NCBI RefSeq assembly: GCF_004791025.1
Contig: NZ_SRUO01000016.1
Span: 62,001-126,000, forward strand
Length of the DNA: 64,000 nucleotides
Origin: Mesorhizobium sp. M4B.F.Ca.ET.203.01.1.1
GTDB lineage: Bacteria > Pseudomonadota > Alphaproteobacteria > Rhizobiales > Rhizobiaceae
Direction: 5' to 3'
Of the stretch, positions 25,232 through 33,302 are shown piece after piece; position 1 is the first letter of the stretch; every line of letters begins with the position of its first letter. Under the pieces are notes generated by a model that saw nothing but the letters and a program-made list of their open reading frames with translations, did not search any database and was not told the DNA's origin. Both the position numbers and the translations under genes were made by a program.

Positions 25232-25404
25232 GGTTGCGGCTGTCGGCGATTTCAGGGCGGCACGATGCGCGATGGGCGGCAGGAACGCGCCGCATTGGCG
25301 TAACGCACCGACGGCCGCGAGGCGTGATCCAGCCTCGCATTCCGTTTGGCGCACTGACGACCAGCAACTCGGCCATTCGGTCGGCAGAGACCGGTCATCG
25401 CACT

Positions 25405-26307
25405 TTAGGAGGAGGCGTCTCGGTTGCGCCGAATGAGCCGCCAAAGGCCCGCCAGCGGAACCAGCAGGATCACGCCGAACTTCTTCAGCGCGATCAGCGC
25501 CACCGCCAGCAGGCCGGCCTTGGCCGCCAGCTTGCCGGCAATGAGGCCACCGATGCCGACGGCGGCGACGGTGTCGAAGCCTGGCTTGAAATCGACATAC
25601 TTCTTGCCGGGGCTGAAGGCGGCGATGCCGAGCACCTCGTCCAGGCTTTGCCTGATCTCCGGCAGTTGATCGACCGTGGCGATGTAGCTCATCACGAACA
25701 CGCCCTCCCGGCCGAGAAAGCGCACATCGTAGTTCAGCGTGTGGACGGCATCGGTTCCGAACTGCAGCTCCTTGGCCCAGTGCAGGCGCTTGTTGACGGC
25801 ATCGTAGACCGGCGGCGAGGCCCAGCCGATCAAGGTGACGGGCTGAAATCCATCCTTCACCCTTTGATCGTTGCTCGACCGAGTGTCTTCCTGCATGCCG
25901 CGCAGCAATTCAGCATAGTCGATGGACGCCGCGTCGCTGTCATCGACATAGCCGATCTTTTCCCAGCGCAGTTCTATGCCCCAATTGTTCTCGGAGATGG
26001 GGTCGTGGTTTGCCGGGAAAATCATGCCGACGGAGCCGGTGCCGACATCTGGCGGATTGCCCCAGGCCTCGGTCAGGACAGAGGCGGAATCCTTCTTGTC
26101 CAGGAAGTAGAACTTGCCCTTGAGGTCGAGGTGCACGCCTTCGGCGAGATCTATCGCTCCGGTCCTGGGCTCGATCTTGTCGAGGAATGCCTTACCGGCA
26201 TCGTTGTATTGTTGGTACGATTTGAAGAATTCCGAGGATTTCTCCGCAAATGCGGATGAGGCTGAAAGGGCAAGCGTCAGCCCAAGCCAAAAAACTGTCC
26301 TGTTCAT
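25405..26307 (-). CDS. DUF2167 domain membrane protein
   Basis: 300 aa. Signal peptide about 1-21 (MNRTVFWLGLTLALSASSAF, ending A-E). The DUF2167 body has the patterns LKGKFYFLDKKDSASVLTEAWGNPP and GMIFPANHDPISENNWGIELRWEK, followed by YDVRFLGREGVFVMSYIA. Near the C terminus two hydrophobic segments (about 245-290) are split by a short basic turn, followed by a basic tail (RLIRRNRDASS), so it is probably anchored in the inner membrane with a large periplasmic part. The function of the family is unknown. Confidence 0.85.
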   Translation of the reverse strand: MNRTVFWLGLTLALSASSAFAEKSSEFFKSYQQYNDAGKAFLDKIEPRTGAIDLAEGVHLDLKGKFYFLDKKDSASVLTEAWGNPPDVGTGSVGMIFPANHDPISENNWGIELRWEKIGYVDDSDAASIDYAELLRGMQEDTRSSNDQRVKDGFQPVTLIGWASPPVYDAVNKRLHWAKELQFGTDAVHTLNYDVRFLGREGVFVMSYIATVDQLPEIRQSLDEVLGIAAFSPGKKYVDFKPGFDTVAAVGIGGLIAGKLAAKAGLLAVALIALKKFGVILLVPLAGLWRLIRRNRDASS

Positions 26308-26365
26308 TCGCCGACCCCCCAGCCTTGCGCAATTCTTTTTTGATATCGCGACGCCAATGCTTAAT

Positions 26366-26388
26366 CAATATTGCCGACGGCAATATTG
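26366..26388. repeat. 10-bp perfect inverted repeat between the DUF2167 gene and the acetate-type regulator
   Basis: CAATATTGCC, GAC, GGCAATATTG. It lies about 60 nt upstream of the DUF2167 start and about 70 nt downstream of the regulator stop. It lacks a T-run, so it could be a weak terminator for the regulator or an operator for the DUF2167 gene. Confidence 0.6.
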
Positions 26389-26458
26389 CGGGGGGAAACC
26401 GCAATGGCTTGCTGTTGCAACGGAGGACGAGCCTCCGGGCCGACCAGCACAGTCGACG

Positions 26459-27904
26459 TCACTGGAAATCGAAAGCGCTCAGGCCGGTCACCATCTCGTC
26501 GAGGCCAAGCGGCCGCGTCACCGGCGGCTCGGCGCGCGCCAGGCAACCTATGCGTTCGCAGAGCCGGCAGGCGGGTCCCACCGGCGTGGCAACGGCGACG
26601 CCCTGCCCCGACTTGCCGCTCGCCGTCCCCGGAAGGGCTCCGCCATAGACGATCTCGTCACGAAAGCCGATATCGCAGCCGATGAGCAGCGCCGTGCGGC
26701 GCGGCCGCTCCGAGAAGGCGCCCTGTGGACCTTCCAGCGTGCGGGCAATGCAGAGGAATTCGGCGCCGTCCGGCATTTCCACCGCTTCCACCAGGATCTG
26801 CCCGGGCTGGGTGAAGGCGGCATGGACGGCGAGCTTCGGGCAGCCGCCGCCGAAGCGGCTCTGCGGAAAGCCCTGGCTGCCGGCCTTGCGGAAGCGGTTG
26901 CCGGCATTGTCGACCTCCAGCATGAAGAACGGCACGCCCGCCGCGCCCGGCCGCTGCAGCATGGTCAGGCGGTTGGCCGCCTGCTCGAAGGACACGCCGA
27001 AGCGCGAACGCAGCACGTCGATGTCGTAGCGGGAGCGCAGCGCGGCCGCGTGAAACGCCTGATAGGGCATCATCAGCGCGTGGGCGGCGTAACGGCCAAG
27101 CTCGAAGCGCGCCAGCCGGCGGGCCTCGTCAGTCGCCAGCTTCAGTGCCTGGATCTCGCCGGCGACCGCGACCGTCATGCGGATCAGCGAGGCTTCCATC
27201 GCCACCTCGCGCAACTGGTCGAAAGGCGACAGCCGTTCCGACAGGAACAGGCGCTGCGAATGGCGGTCGTAGCGGCGGCGCCAGTTCGGCATGGTGGCGA
27301 CCGGCAGCACCTTGACGACGATGCCATATTCGCGCTTCAGCCAGGTCTTCAGCGCGCCGAACAGGTCGTCGCCAGGATCGAGCAGCGCCGTGAAGGCCTC
27401 GGCCTCCTCCTCCAGGGCGGTGAAATGGTTCGGCCGGCGCTCGAAAATTTCGTGCACCTCGTCGACCGGCAGGCGGGCGCCGGACAGGGCGGTGGCGCGG
27501 CCTTCGCGCGCCAGAAGCTCGTTGAGGTCGGAAAGCCGCTCCGCCTGTTCGCGATAGGCGCGAAACAGCTTCACCATCGCGGCGGAAGCATTGGGAGCGG
27601 CCTCGGCGAGCTCGATCAGCTCCTGGTCGCCCGGCAGTTCGCCCGACAGCAGCGGATCGCCGAACACTTCCCTGAGCGCCGATATCGAACCCTTCGCCTC
27701 GCCCTGCAATTCATGCGGATCGATCTTGTAGACCGATGCCAGCTTGAGGATCAGCTGCACCGTCAGCGGCCGCTGGTTGCGCTCGATGAGGTTGAGATAG
27801 GACGGCGAGATACCGAGCCCTTCGGCCATCGCCGTCTGGGTCAGGCCCTTGGCGTTGCGGATGCGGCGGATGCGCGGCCCGGCAAAAATCTTCTGGTCAG
27901 CCAC
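26459..27904 (-). CDS. XRE-type regulator with ImmA/IrrE-like and DUF2083 domains (RamB/ScfR-like)
   Basis: 481 aa. Residues 8-62 form an XRE helix-turn-helix (RIRRIRNAKGLTQTAMAEGL, GISPSYLNLIERNQRPL). The centre (about 150-320) is IrrE/ImmA-like but without a clear HExxH, and the C-terminal third (LARFELGRYAAHALMMPYQ, GVPFFMLEVDNAGNRFRK, CRLCERIGCLARAEPP) is the DUF2083 short-chain fatty acyl-CoA regulator region with its cysteines. Relatives such as RamB control acetate, propionate and glyoxylate genes. The start is a GTG at 27904 with AAGGA 9 nt upstream; the nearby ATG is out of frame. Divergent from isocitrate lyase, which is its likely target. Confidence 0.87.
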   Translation of the reverse strand: MADQKIFAGPRIRRIRNAKGLTQTAMAEGLGISPSYLNLIERNQRPLTVQLILKLASVYKIDPHELQGEAKGSISALREVFGDPLLSGELPGDQELIELAEAAPNASAAMVKLFRAYREQAERLSDLNELLAREGRATALSGARLPVDEVHEIFERRPNHFTALEEEAEAFTALLDPGDDLFGALKTWLKREYGIVVKVLPVATMPNWRRRYDRHSQRLFLSERLSPFDQLREVAMEASLIRMTVAVAGEIQALKLATDEARRLARFELGRYAAHALMMPYQAFHAAALRSRYDIDVLRSRFGVSFEQAANRLTMLQRPGAAGVPFFMLEVDNAGNRFRKAGSQGFPQSRFGGGCPKLAVHAAFTQPGQILVEAVEMPDGAEFLCIARTLEGPQGAFSERPRRTALLIGCDIGFRDEIVYGGALPGTASGKSGQGVAVATPVGPACRLCERIGCLARAEPPVTRPLGLDEMVTGLSAFDFQ

Positions 27905-27925
27905 CCCATCTATCCTTGACAGGAA

Positions 27926-28073
27926 TTTACACGATTTGGCCGCAAGTGCCTTCTCGGCCCTTTTACAATCGTGACAAATTTACAAGGCTCACCAGTCAAA
28001 CGCAACACTGATTTTCCCTTATTTTCCGGCCGATGTTGCGGTTTTCCTCGCGCTTTTCGCAGTGCGATGTAAA
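27926..28073. promoter_or_regulatory. repeated TTTACA boxes in the regulator-aceA intergenic region
   Basis: TTTACA occurs at 27926-27931, 27962-27967 and 27979-27984, and its reverse complement TGTAAA at 28068-28073, within an otherwise GC-rich region of 250 bases. The second and third copies are 17 bases apart. These are plausible operator half-sites for the divergent XRE-type regulator controlling itself and aceA. Confidence 0.42.
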
Positions 28074-28151
28074 TGATGTCACACATCGACGGCGCACAGC
28101 TCCCATGGGCGACGTTTCCAAAAACCGGCATCGAATGAACTGGAGTATGCA

Positions 28152-29441
<1,290 letters not shown>

Positions 29442-29502
29442 GCCGGCGCAAGAGACGACCAACAGAGGAAACGCCCGAAGGGCAACTTAAAGGAGAAGAC
29501 CA

Positions 29503-29745
29503 ATGGCATCGATTAGCCGCGTCAAGGAAAGAGCCGAAGAGCAATCCTCGGCGATGAGCGTCGACCAGCAGGCAACCATCCGCATGCTGGCCAATGACCT
29601 GCACAGGCTCAACCAGTCGGTGATGAAGGCGGTCGAAGCGGGCGTCTCGGTGGAACTGGTGCGTTCGGCCAGACATCATGGCGGCGACGGCAATTGGGGC
29701 GATCTGCTGATCCCGGTGATCGTGACCCAGCAAAGCCACAGCTAG
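29503..29745 (+). CDS. small hypothetical protein in the aceA operon, 80 aa
   Basis: Preceded by a strong AAAGGAGAAGACC site. Residues 1-50 are helical (SRVKERAEEQSSAMSVDQQA, then MLANDLHRLNQSVMKAVEAG), followed by a short Gly-rich, His-containing segment (SARHHGGDGNWGDLLIPVIV). It has no signal peptide or membrane helix. I do not know its function. Position between aceA and the terminator suggests cotranscription with isocitrate lyase and a role tied to acetate growth. Confidence 0.78.
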   Translation: MASISRVKERAEEQSSAMSVDQQATIRMLANDLHRLNQSVMKAVEAGVSVELVRSARHHGGDGNWGDLLIPVIVTQQSHS

Positions 29746-29797
29746 GCAATTCCACCGCGCATTCGCTCTGCGACCGCGCAAAGGCCGAACTTTGTCT

Positions 29798-29833
29798 CGC
29801 CCGCGCCGCAACGCGCGGGCGACTTTCGTTTTT
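29798..29833 (+). terminator. Rho-independent terminator of the aceA operon
   Basis: 9-bp stem CGCCCGCGC/GCGCGGGCG, 6-nt loop, then ACTTTCGTTTTT. Confidence 0.82.
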
Positions 29834-29876
29834 GACGGCCGATCCACTACTCGTTTTTCACGGCCGATCCACTACT
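29827..29876. repeat. tandem duplication, 25-bp unit, two copies
   Basis: Units 29827-29851 and 29852-29876 differ only at one base (TTTTTG versus TTTTTC before ACGGCCGATCCACTACT). The first unit contains the T-run of the aceA terminator. Repeats of this kind occur at the ends of some insertion sequences with multiple terminal repeats, but no transposase is near. Confidence 0.8.
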
Positions 29877-30024
29877 GCCAGGAATAGAACTTGCACTAAA
29901 TTTTAGGTTTTCTTGCTATATTCCAGATGTTAGCCATTTCAGCTTGACACCGGCGGCAATCTCACGCCAATTGTTCCTCAGGTTTCAACCCTGCATTGAA
30001 ACAGAGACGAGTGCCCGCCCGCCC

Positions 30025-30486
30025 ATGAGCCCCACTGATCGAGAGACCAGGACTGCAGACCACCCCAATGCGGCGGCTCGCGGCACGGATGCCGGCCTGG
30101 CGACGGATTTCTCGCAGGTGCTGGTCATCGGACGATCCCCGATCAACCGCGTCGTCGTGGCGAAAATCGTCGAGAAATCAGGGCTGAAGCCGATTTCCGA
30201 ATCGCCTGAAACGGCCGCGAAGGCGCTGCGGGGCCTCATTCCCGGCGCAGTCGTGCTCGATGGGGGCGCCGACAACAAGGACTGCGATGCGCTGATCTCC
30301 GGCATCGACGCGCTCAGGCGGATCTCGGGCAAGGCATTGCCTTCGGTGATCCTGCTTTCAACCAAGACTGGCACACCGGAGAGCCTCGGCCTATCCAGCG
30401 TGATCGATGCCGTGGTCGCCAAGCCGATCACTCCCGAAAGGCTGCAACCGGTGATCGACCGGCTGATCGGGCTCGTGCGCGGCTGA
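30025..30486 (+). CDS. receiver-like protein lacking the acidic pair
   Basis: 153 aa single-domain protein. The fold follows a response regulator receiver: beta-1 FSQVLVIGRSPINR, helix 1 VVVAKIVEKSGL, a phosphoacceptor-like Asp in AVVLDGGA, Ser in VILLSTK, and a conserved Lys-Pro in VVAKPITPERL. The acidic pair that normally follows beta-1 (DD) is replaced by Gly-Arg, so Mg2+-dependent phosphorylation is doubtful. The start at 30025 (MSPTDRE) is preferred; an in-frame ATG at 29944 adds 27 residues. Monocistronic. It could be a phosphorylation-independent adaptor. Confidence 0.7.
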   Translation: MSPTDRETRTADHPNAAARGTDAGLATDFSQVLVIGRSPINRVVVAKIVEKSGLKPISESPETAAKALRGLIPGAVVLDGGADNKDCDALISGIDALRRISGKALPSVILLSTKTGTPESLGLSSVIDAVVAKPITPERLQPVIDRLIGLVRG

Positions 30487-30525
30487 CCAAAAATTCGGGT
30501 CGACCGGCCGCCAATCTCGACAGGC

Positions 30526-31239
30526 TCAGCCAGCCGTGACGATGCCTTCGATCAGCGCAGGCAATTGCCCGAGATCGGCGATCTGGCGAAAACGCGGCGC
30601 GGCCGTCGGCGCCTCGACATGCTCGAGCACCCAGGTCAACTCGTGCGGCACGTGGACGCCCCAGCCGCCGGCCTCGATGGCCGGCACGACGTCGGACTTC
30701 AGCGAGTTGCCGACCATCATGCTTTTCCCCGGCCCGTCGCCGTGGCGACTGAAGACACGGGCATAGGTGGCCGCGCTCTTGTCGCTGACGATCTCGACGG
30801 CGTCGAACAGATCGCCGAGGCCCGATTGCGCCAGCTTGCGCTCCTGGTCGAAAAGGTCGCCCTTGGTGATGAGCACGAGACGATAGGCGCCGGCCAGTTT
30901 CTCCACGGTCTCGCGCGCATGCGGCAGCGGTTCGATCGGATGACTGAGCATCTCGCGTCCGGCGGCAAGGATCTCGGCGACGACCGACCCCGGCACGCGG
31001 CCACCGCTGACCTCGATGGCGGTTTCGATCATCGACAGCGTGAAGCCCTTGATGCCGAAACCGTAGACGGCAAGGTTGCGCCGCTCGGCCTCGAGCAGCC
31101 TTGCCGAAACATGATCAGCCTCGCCATGCTCGGCAAGCAGCCCTGCGAAGCGCTTTTCCGTGAGGCGGAAGAACTGCTCGTTCTGCCACAGCGTGTCGTC
31201 GGCATCGAAGCCGATCGTCGTCAGTTCATGGCTGGTCAT
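30526..31239 (-). CDS. HAD family hydrolase
   Basis: 237 aa. HAD motif I is GFDADDTLW (nucleophile Asp and acid/base Asp), motif II VLITKGD, motif III/IV near MMVGNSLKSDVVPAIEAGGWGV. The cap domain is helical, so a phosphatase acting on a small phosphorylated metabolite is likely; the substrate is unknown. An in-frame extension to 31647 crosses the divergent glutamine synthetase-like gene and is rejected; ATG 31239 has AGGA 7 nt upstream. Confidence 0.85.
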   Translation of the reverse strand: MTSHELTTIGFDADDTLWQNEQFFRLTEKRFAGLLAEHGEADHVSARLLEAERRNLAVYGFGIKGFTLSMIETAIEVSGGRVPGSVVAEILAAGREMLSHPIEPLPHARETVEKLAGAYRLVLITKGDLFDQERKLAQSGLGDLFDAVEIVSDKSAATYARVFSRHGDGPGKSMMVGNSLKSDVVPAIEAGGWGVHVPHELTWVLEHVEAPTAAPRFRQIADLGQLPALIEGIVTAG

Positions 31240-31402
31240 GGCTGTCCTGCGTTCGGCGCGTAAGGTAGTCGCATTTCGCGAGGCGTCGAACCTAAGCTCA
31301 CCGCCGCGAATTTCAACAGCGGCGGCCGGTCGAGCGGCTCCCCTTCCCTTCCATCGCCGGCCACGGCTATACTTCGCCATCCGCAACCCAATCTGGTGAC
31401 TG

Positions 31403-32836
31403 ATGCCGCCTGCAAAAAAGGAAGTCCGTCCGTCGAGCCGCGGAGGACGCGCCCGTACGCCTGCCTTCGTGAAAAGCCAACGTGGCGTCAAGAACTGGAA
31501 GGAAGTCAGCGCCTGGCTCGAATGGCGCGGCATCGAAGACATCGAGTGCATCACGCCCGACCAGGCCGGCGTTGCCCGCGGCAAGATGATGCCGTCGAAG
31601 AAATTCACCTCCAACACTTCGCTGGCGCTGCCCTCGGCGGTGTTCATGACGACGATTTCCGGCGGCTATCCGGAGGACGGCAACGGCTTCCACTATCCAG
31701 AGGACGACGGCGACCTCAAGTTGATGCCGGACCTTTCGACGCTGACCGTGGTGCCGTGGGAAGAGGACCCGACGGCGGCTGTCATCTGCGACCTCGTCCA
31801 CCAGGATGGGCGCTCGGTCGAGTTCACGCCGCGCAACGTCTTGAAGCGCGTGCTTGCCGCCTACGCCGATCGCGGGCTGAAGCCGGTGGTGGCGCCCGAG
31901 ATCGAGTTCTACCTGGTGCGCAAGAACCCCGATCCGGACTATCCGCTGACGCCGCCCGTCGGGCGCTCGGGACGGCCGATCGGCGGCGGCGCCGGCTATT
32001 CGATCGCCGGCGTCAACGAGTTCGACGAATTGATCGACGACATCTACCACTTCTCCGAAGGACAGGGCCTGGAGATCGACACGCTGATCCACGAGGAAGG
32101 CGCCGGCCAGCTCGAGATCAATTTGCGCCACGGCGACCCGATCGAGCTCGCCGACCAGGTGTTCATGTTCAAGCGCACCATTCGCGAGGCAGCGCTCAAG
32201 CACGAGATCTACGCCACCTTCATGGCCAAGCCGATCCAGGGCCAGCCGGGCTCAGCGATGCACATCCATCAGTCGATCGTCGACAGGAAGACCGGCAGGA
32301 ATGTCTTCTCGGCCGAGGACGGTTCGGAGACGGACGATTTCTTCCACTTCATCGGCGGCATGCAGAAGCATGTGCCGAACGCGCTGGTGATGTTCGCGCC
32401 CTATGTCAATTCCTACCGGCGGCTAACGCAGGCGGCCTCGGCGCCGGTCAACAACAAATGGGGCTACGACAACCGCACCACCGCCTTCCGCGTGCCACGC
32501 TCGGATCCGGCGGCTCGGCGCGTCGAAAACCGCATCCCGTCCTCCGACGCCAACCCCTATTTGGCGCTCGCCGCGTCGCTCGCCTGCGGGCTGATCGGCA
32601 TGATCAACAAGGTCAAGGCCGAGCCCCCGGTGCTGACCACCGCGAACGCCGATGAGATCGACCTGCCGCGCAGCCTGCTCGAGGCCGTCGACCTGTTCGA
32701 GGCCGACGAGGACCTCGGCGCCATCCTCGGCAAGTCCTTCACCGCGACCTATGCGGCGATCAAGCGGGCCGAGTTCGAGACCTTCATGGAAGTGATCAGC
32801 CCGTGGGAGCGGGAGTATTTGTTGCTCAATGTTTAG
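31403..32836 (+). CDS. puuA: glutamine synthetase family protein, gamma-glutamylputrescine synthetase type
   Basis: 477 aa. C-terminal glutamine synthetase catalytic domain: VVAPEIEFYLV, GAGQLEINLRHGDP, AKPIQGQPGSAMHIHQS, and RRVENRIPSSDANPYLA. The lack of the adenylylation loop and the N-terminal pattern IECITPDQAGVARGKMMPSKKF fit the GS-like ligases of polyamine catabolism (PuuA), which ligate glutamate to putrescine. The partner oxidase gene lies downstream, separated only by a repeat-bracketed insert. The stop codon TAG is itself the first two and a third base of the first repeat unit. The first 30 residues are basic and probably flexible. Confidence 0.85.
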   Translation: MPPAKKEVRPSSRGGRARTPAFVKSQRGVKNWKEVSAWLEWRGIEDIECITPDQAGVARGKMMPSKKFTSNTSLALPSAVFMTTISGGYPEDGNGFHYPEDDGDLKLMPDLSTLTVVPWEEDPTAAVICDLVHQDGRSVEFTPRNVLKRVLAAYADRGLKPVVAPEIEFYLVRKNPDPDYPLTPPVGRSGRPIGGGAGYSIAGVNEFDELIDDIYHFSEGQGLEIDTLIHEEGAGQLEINLRHGDPIELADQVFMFKRTIREAALKHEIYATFMAKPIQGQPGSAMHIHQSIVDRKTGRNVFSAEDGSETDDFFHFIGGMQKHVPNALVMFAPYVNSYRRLTQAASAPVNNKWGYDNRTTAFRVPRSDPAARRVENRIPSSDANPYLALAASLACGLIGMINKVKAEPPVLTTANADEIDLPRSLLEAVDLFEADEDLGAILGKSFTATYAAIKRAEFETFMEVISPWEREYLLLNV

Positions 32837-32862
32837 GGGAGTAGGGGAGTAGGGGAGTAGGG
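32834..32862 (+). repeat. G-rich tandem repeat, unit TAGGGGAG, 3.6 copies (left flank of four-helix-bundle gene)
   Basis: TAGGGGAG x3 plus TAGGG. Four G-runs (4, 4, 4, 3) with AGTA loops meet the G-quadruplex pattern on the plus strand. The unit is the exact reverse complement of CTCCCCTA on the other side of the gene. The first unit provides the stop codon of puuA. Confidence 0.92.
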
Positions 32863-32865
32863 CGA

Positions 32866-33234
32866 ATGAATGAGAAAACGGGTTCCTACAAGGACCTGAT
32901 TGTCTGGCAGCAAGCGATGGATCTCGCCGTGGCAGTGTATGGCGCAACGAAATCCTGGCCGAAGGAGGAACTTTATGGTTTGACCAGCCAGGTGCGCTGT
33001 GCAGCCAGCTCGATACCCGCGAATATAGCTGAGGGTTATGGCAGAGAGATCCGCGGTTCCTATCAGCAATTTCTCCGCATCGCCCAAGGGTCACTAAAGG
33101 AATTGGAGACACAGATCTTGATTGCCGAGCGTACCGGTATCGCGTCGAAACCGACGACGGTTTCATTGTTGGAGGGGACCGAAAGTGTCGGGAAGCTTCT
33201 TCGCCTTCTGATCCGCAAACTCTCAGCCGACTAG
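32866..33234 (+). CDS. four helix bundle protein (S23/IVS type)
   Basis: 122 aa. The pattern YKDLIVWQQAMDLAVAVYGATK, LTSQVRCAASSIPANIAEGYGR and SYQQFLRIAQGSLKELETQI is diagnostic for the four-helix-bundle family first seen in 23S rRNA intervening sequences and related to the Avd accessory protein of diversity-generating retroelements. The molecular role is unknown, though RNA or nucleic-acid binding is suspected. The gene is visibly less GC-rich than its neighbours, sits inside the puuA-puuB pair, and is tightly bracketed by inverted 8-bp repeats, starting 3 nt after the left array and ending at the right array. All this points to acquisition as a cassette. No reverse transcriptase is nearby. 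Confidence 0.92.
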   Translation: MNEKTGSYKDLIVWQQAMDLAVAVYGATKSWPKEELYGLTSQVRCAASSIPANIAEGYGREIRGSYQQFLRIAQGSLKELETQILIAERTGIASKPTTVSLLEGTESVGKLLRLLIRKLSAD

Positions 33235-33295
33235 CTCCCCTATCCCCTATCCCCTATCCCCTACTCCCCTACTCCCCTACTCCCCTATTCCCCTA
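33235..33295 (-). repeat. C-rich tandem repeat, units CTCCCCTA / TCCCCTA, eight copies (right flank of four-helix-bundle gene)
   Basis: Unit lengths in order are 8,7,7,7,8,8,8,8, all with CCCCTA. The minus strand is G-quadruplex capable. It is inverted relative to the left array, so the pair could pair as a long stem around the gene. It ends 7 nt before the puuB start and leaves no Shine-Dalgarno sequence there. Confidence 0.92.
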
Positions 33296-33302
33296 CTCAA
33301 TC

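Noticed and set aside
32866..33234. Diversity-generating retroelement (Avd-like protein)
   Set aside because: No reverse transcriptase, template repeat or variable repeat nearby; the protein is only of the same fold family.
33235..33295. CRISPR-like array
   Set aside because: Units are 7-8 bp without spacers; it is a simple tandem repeat.
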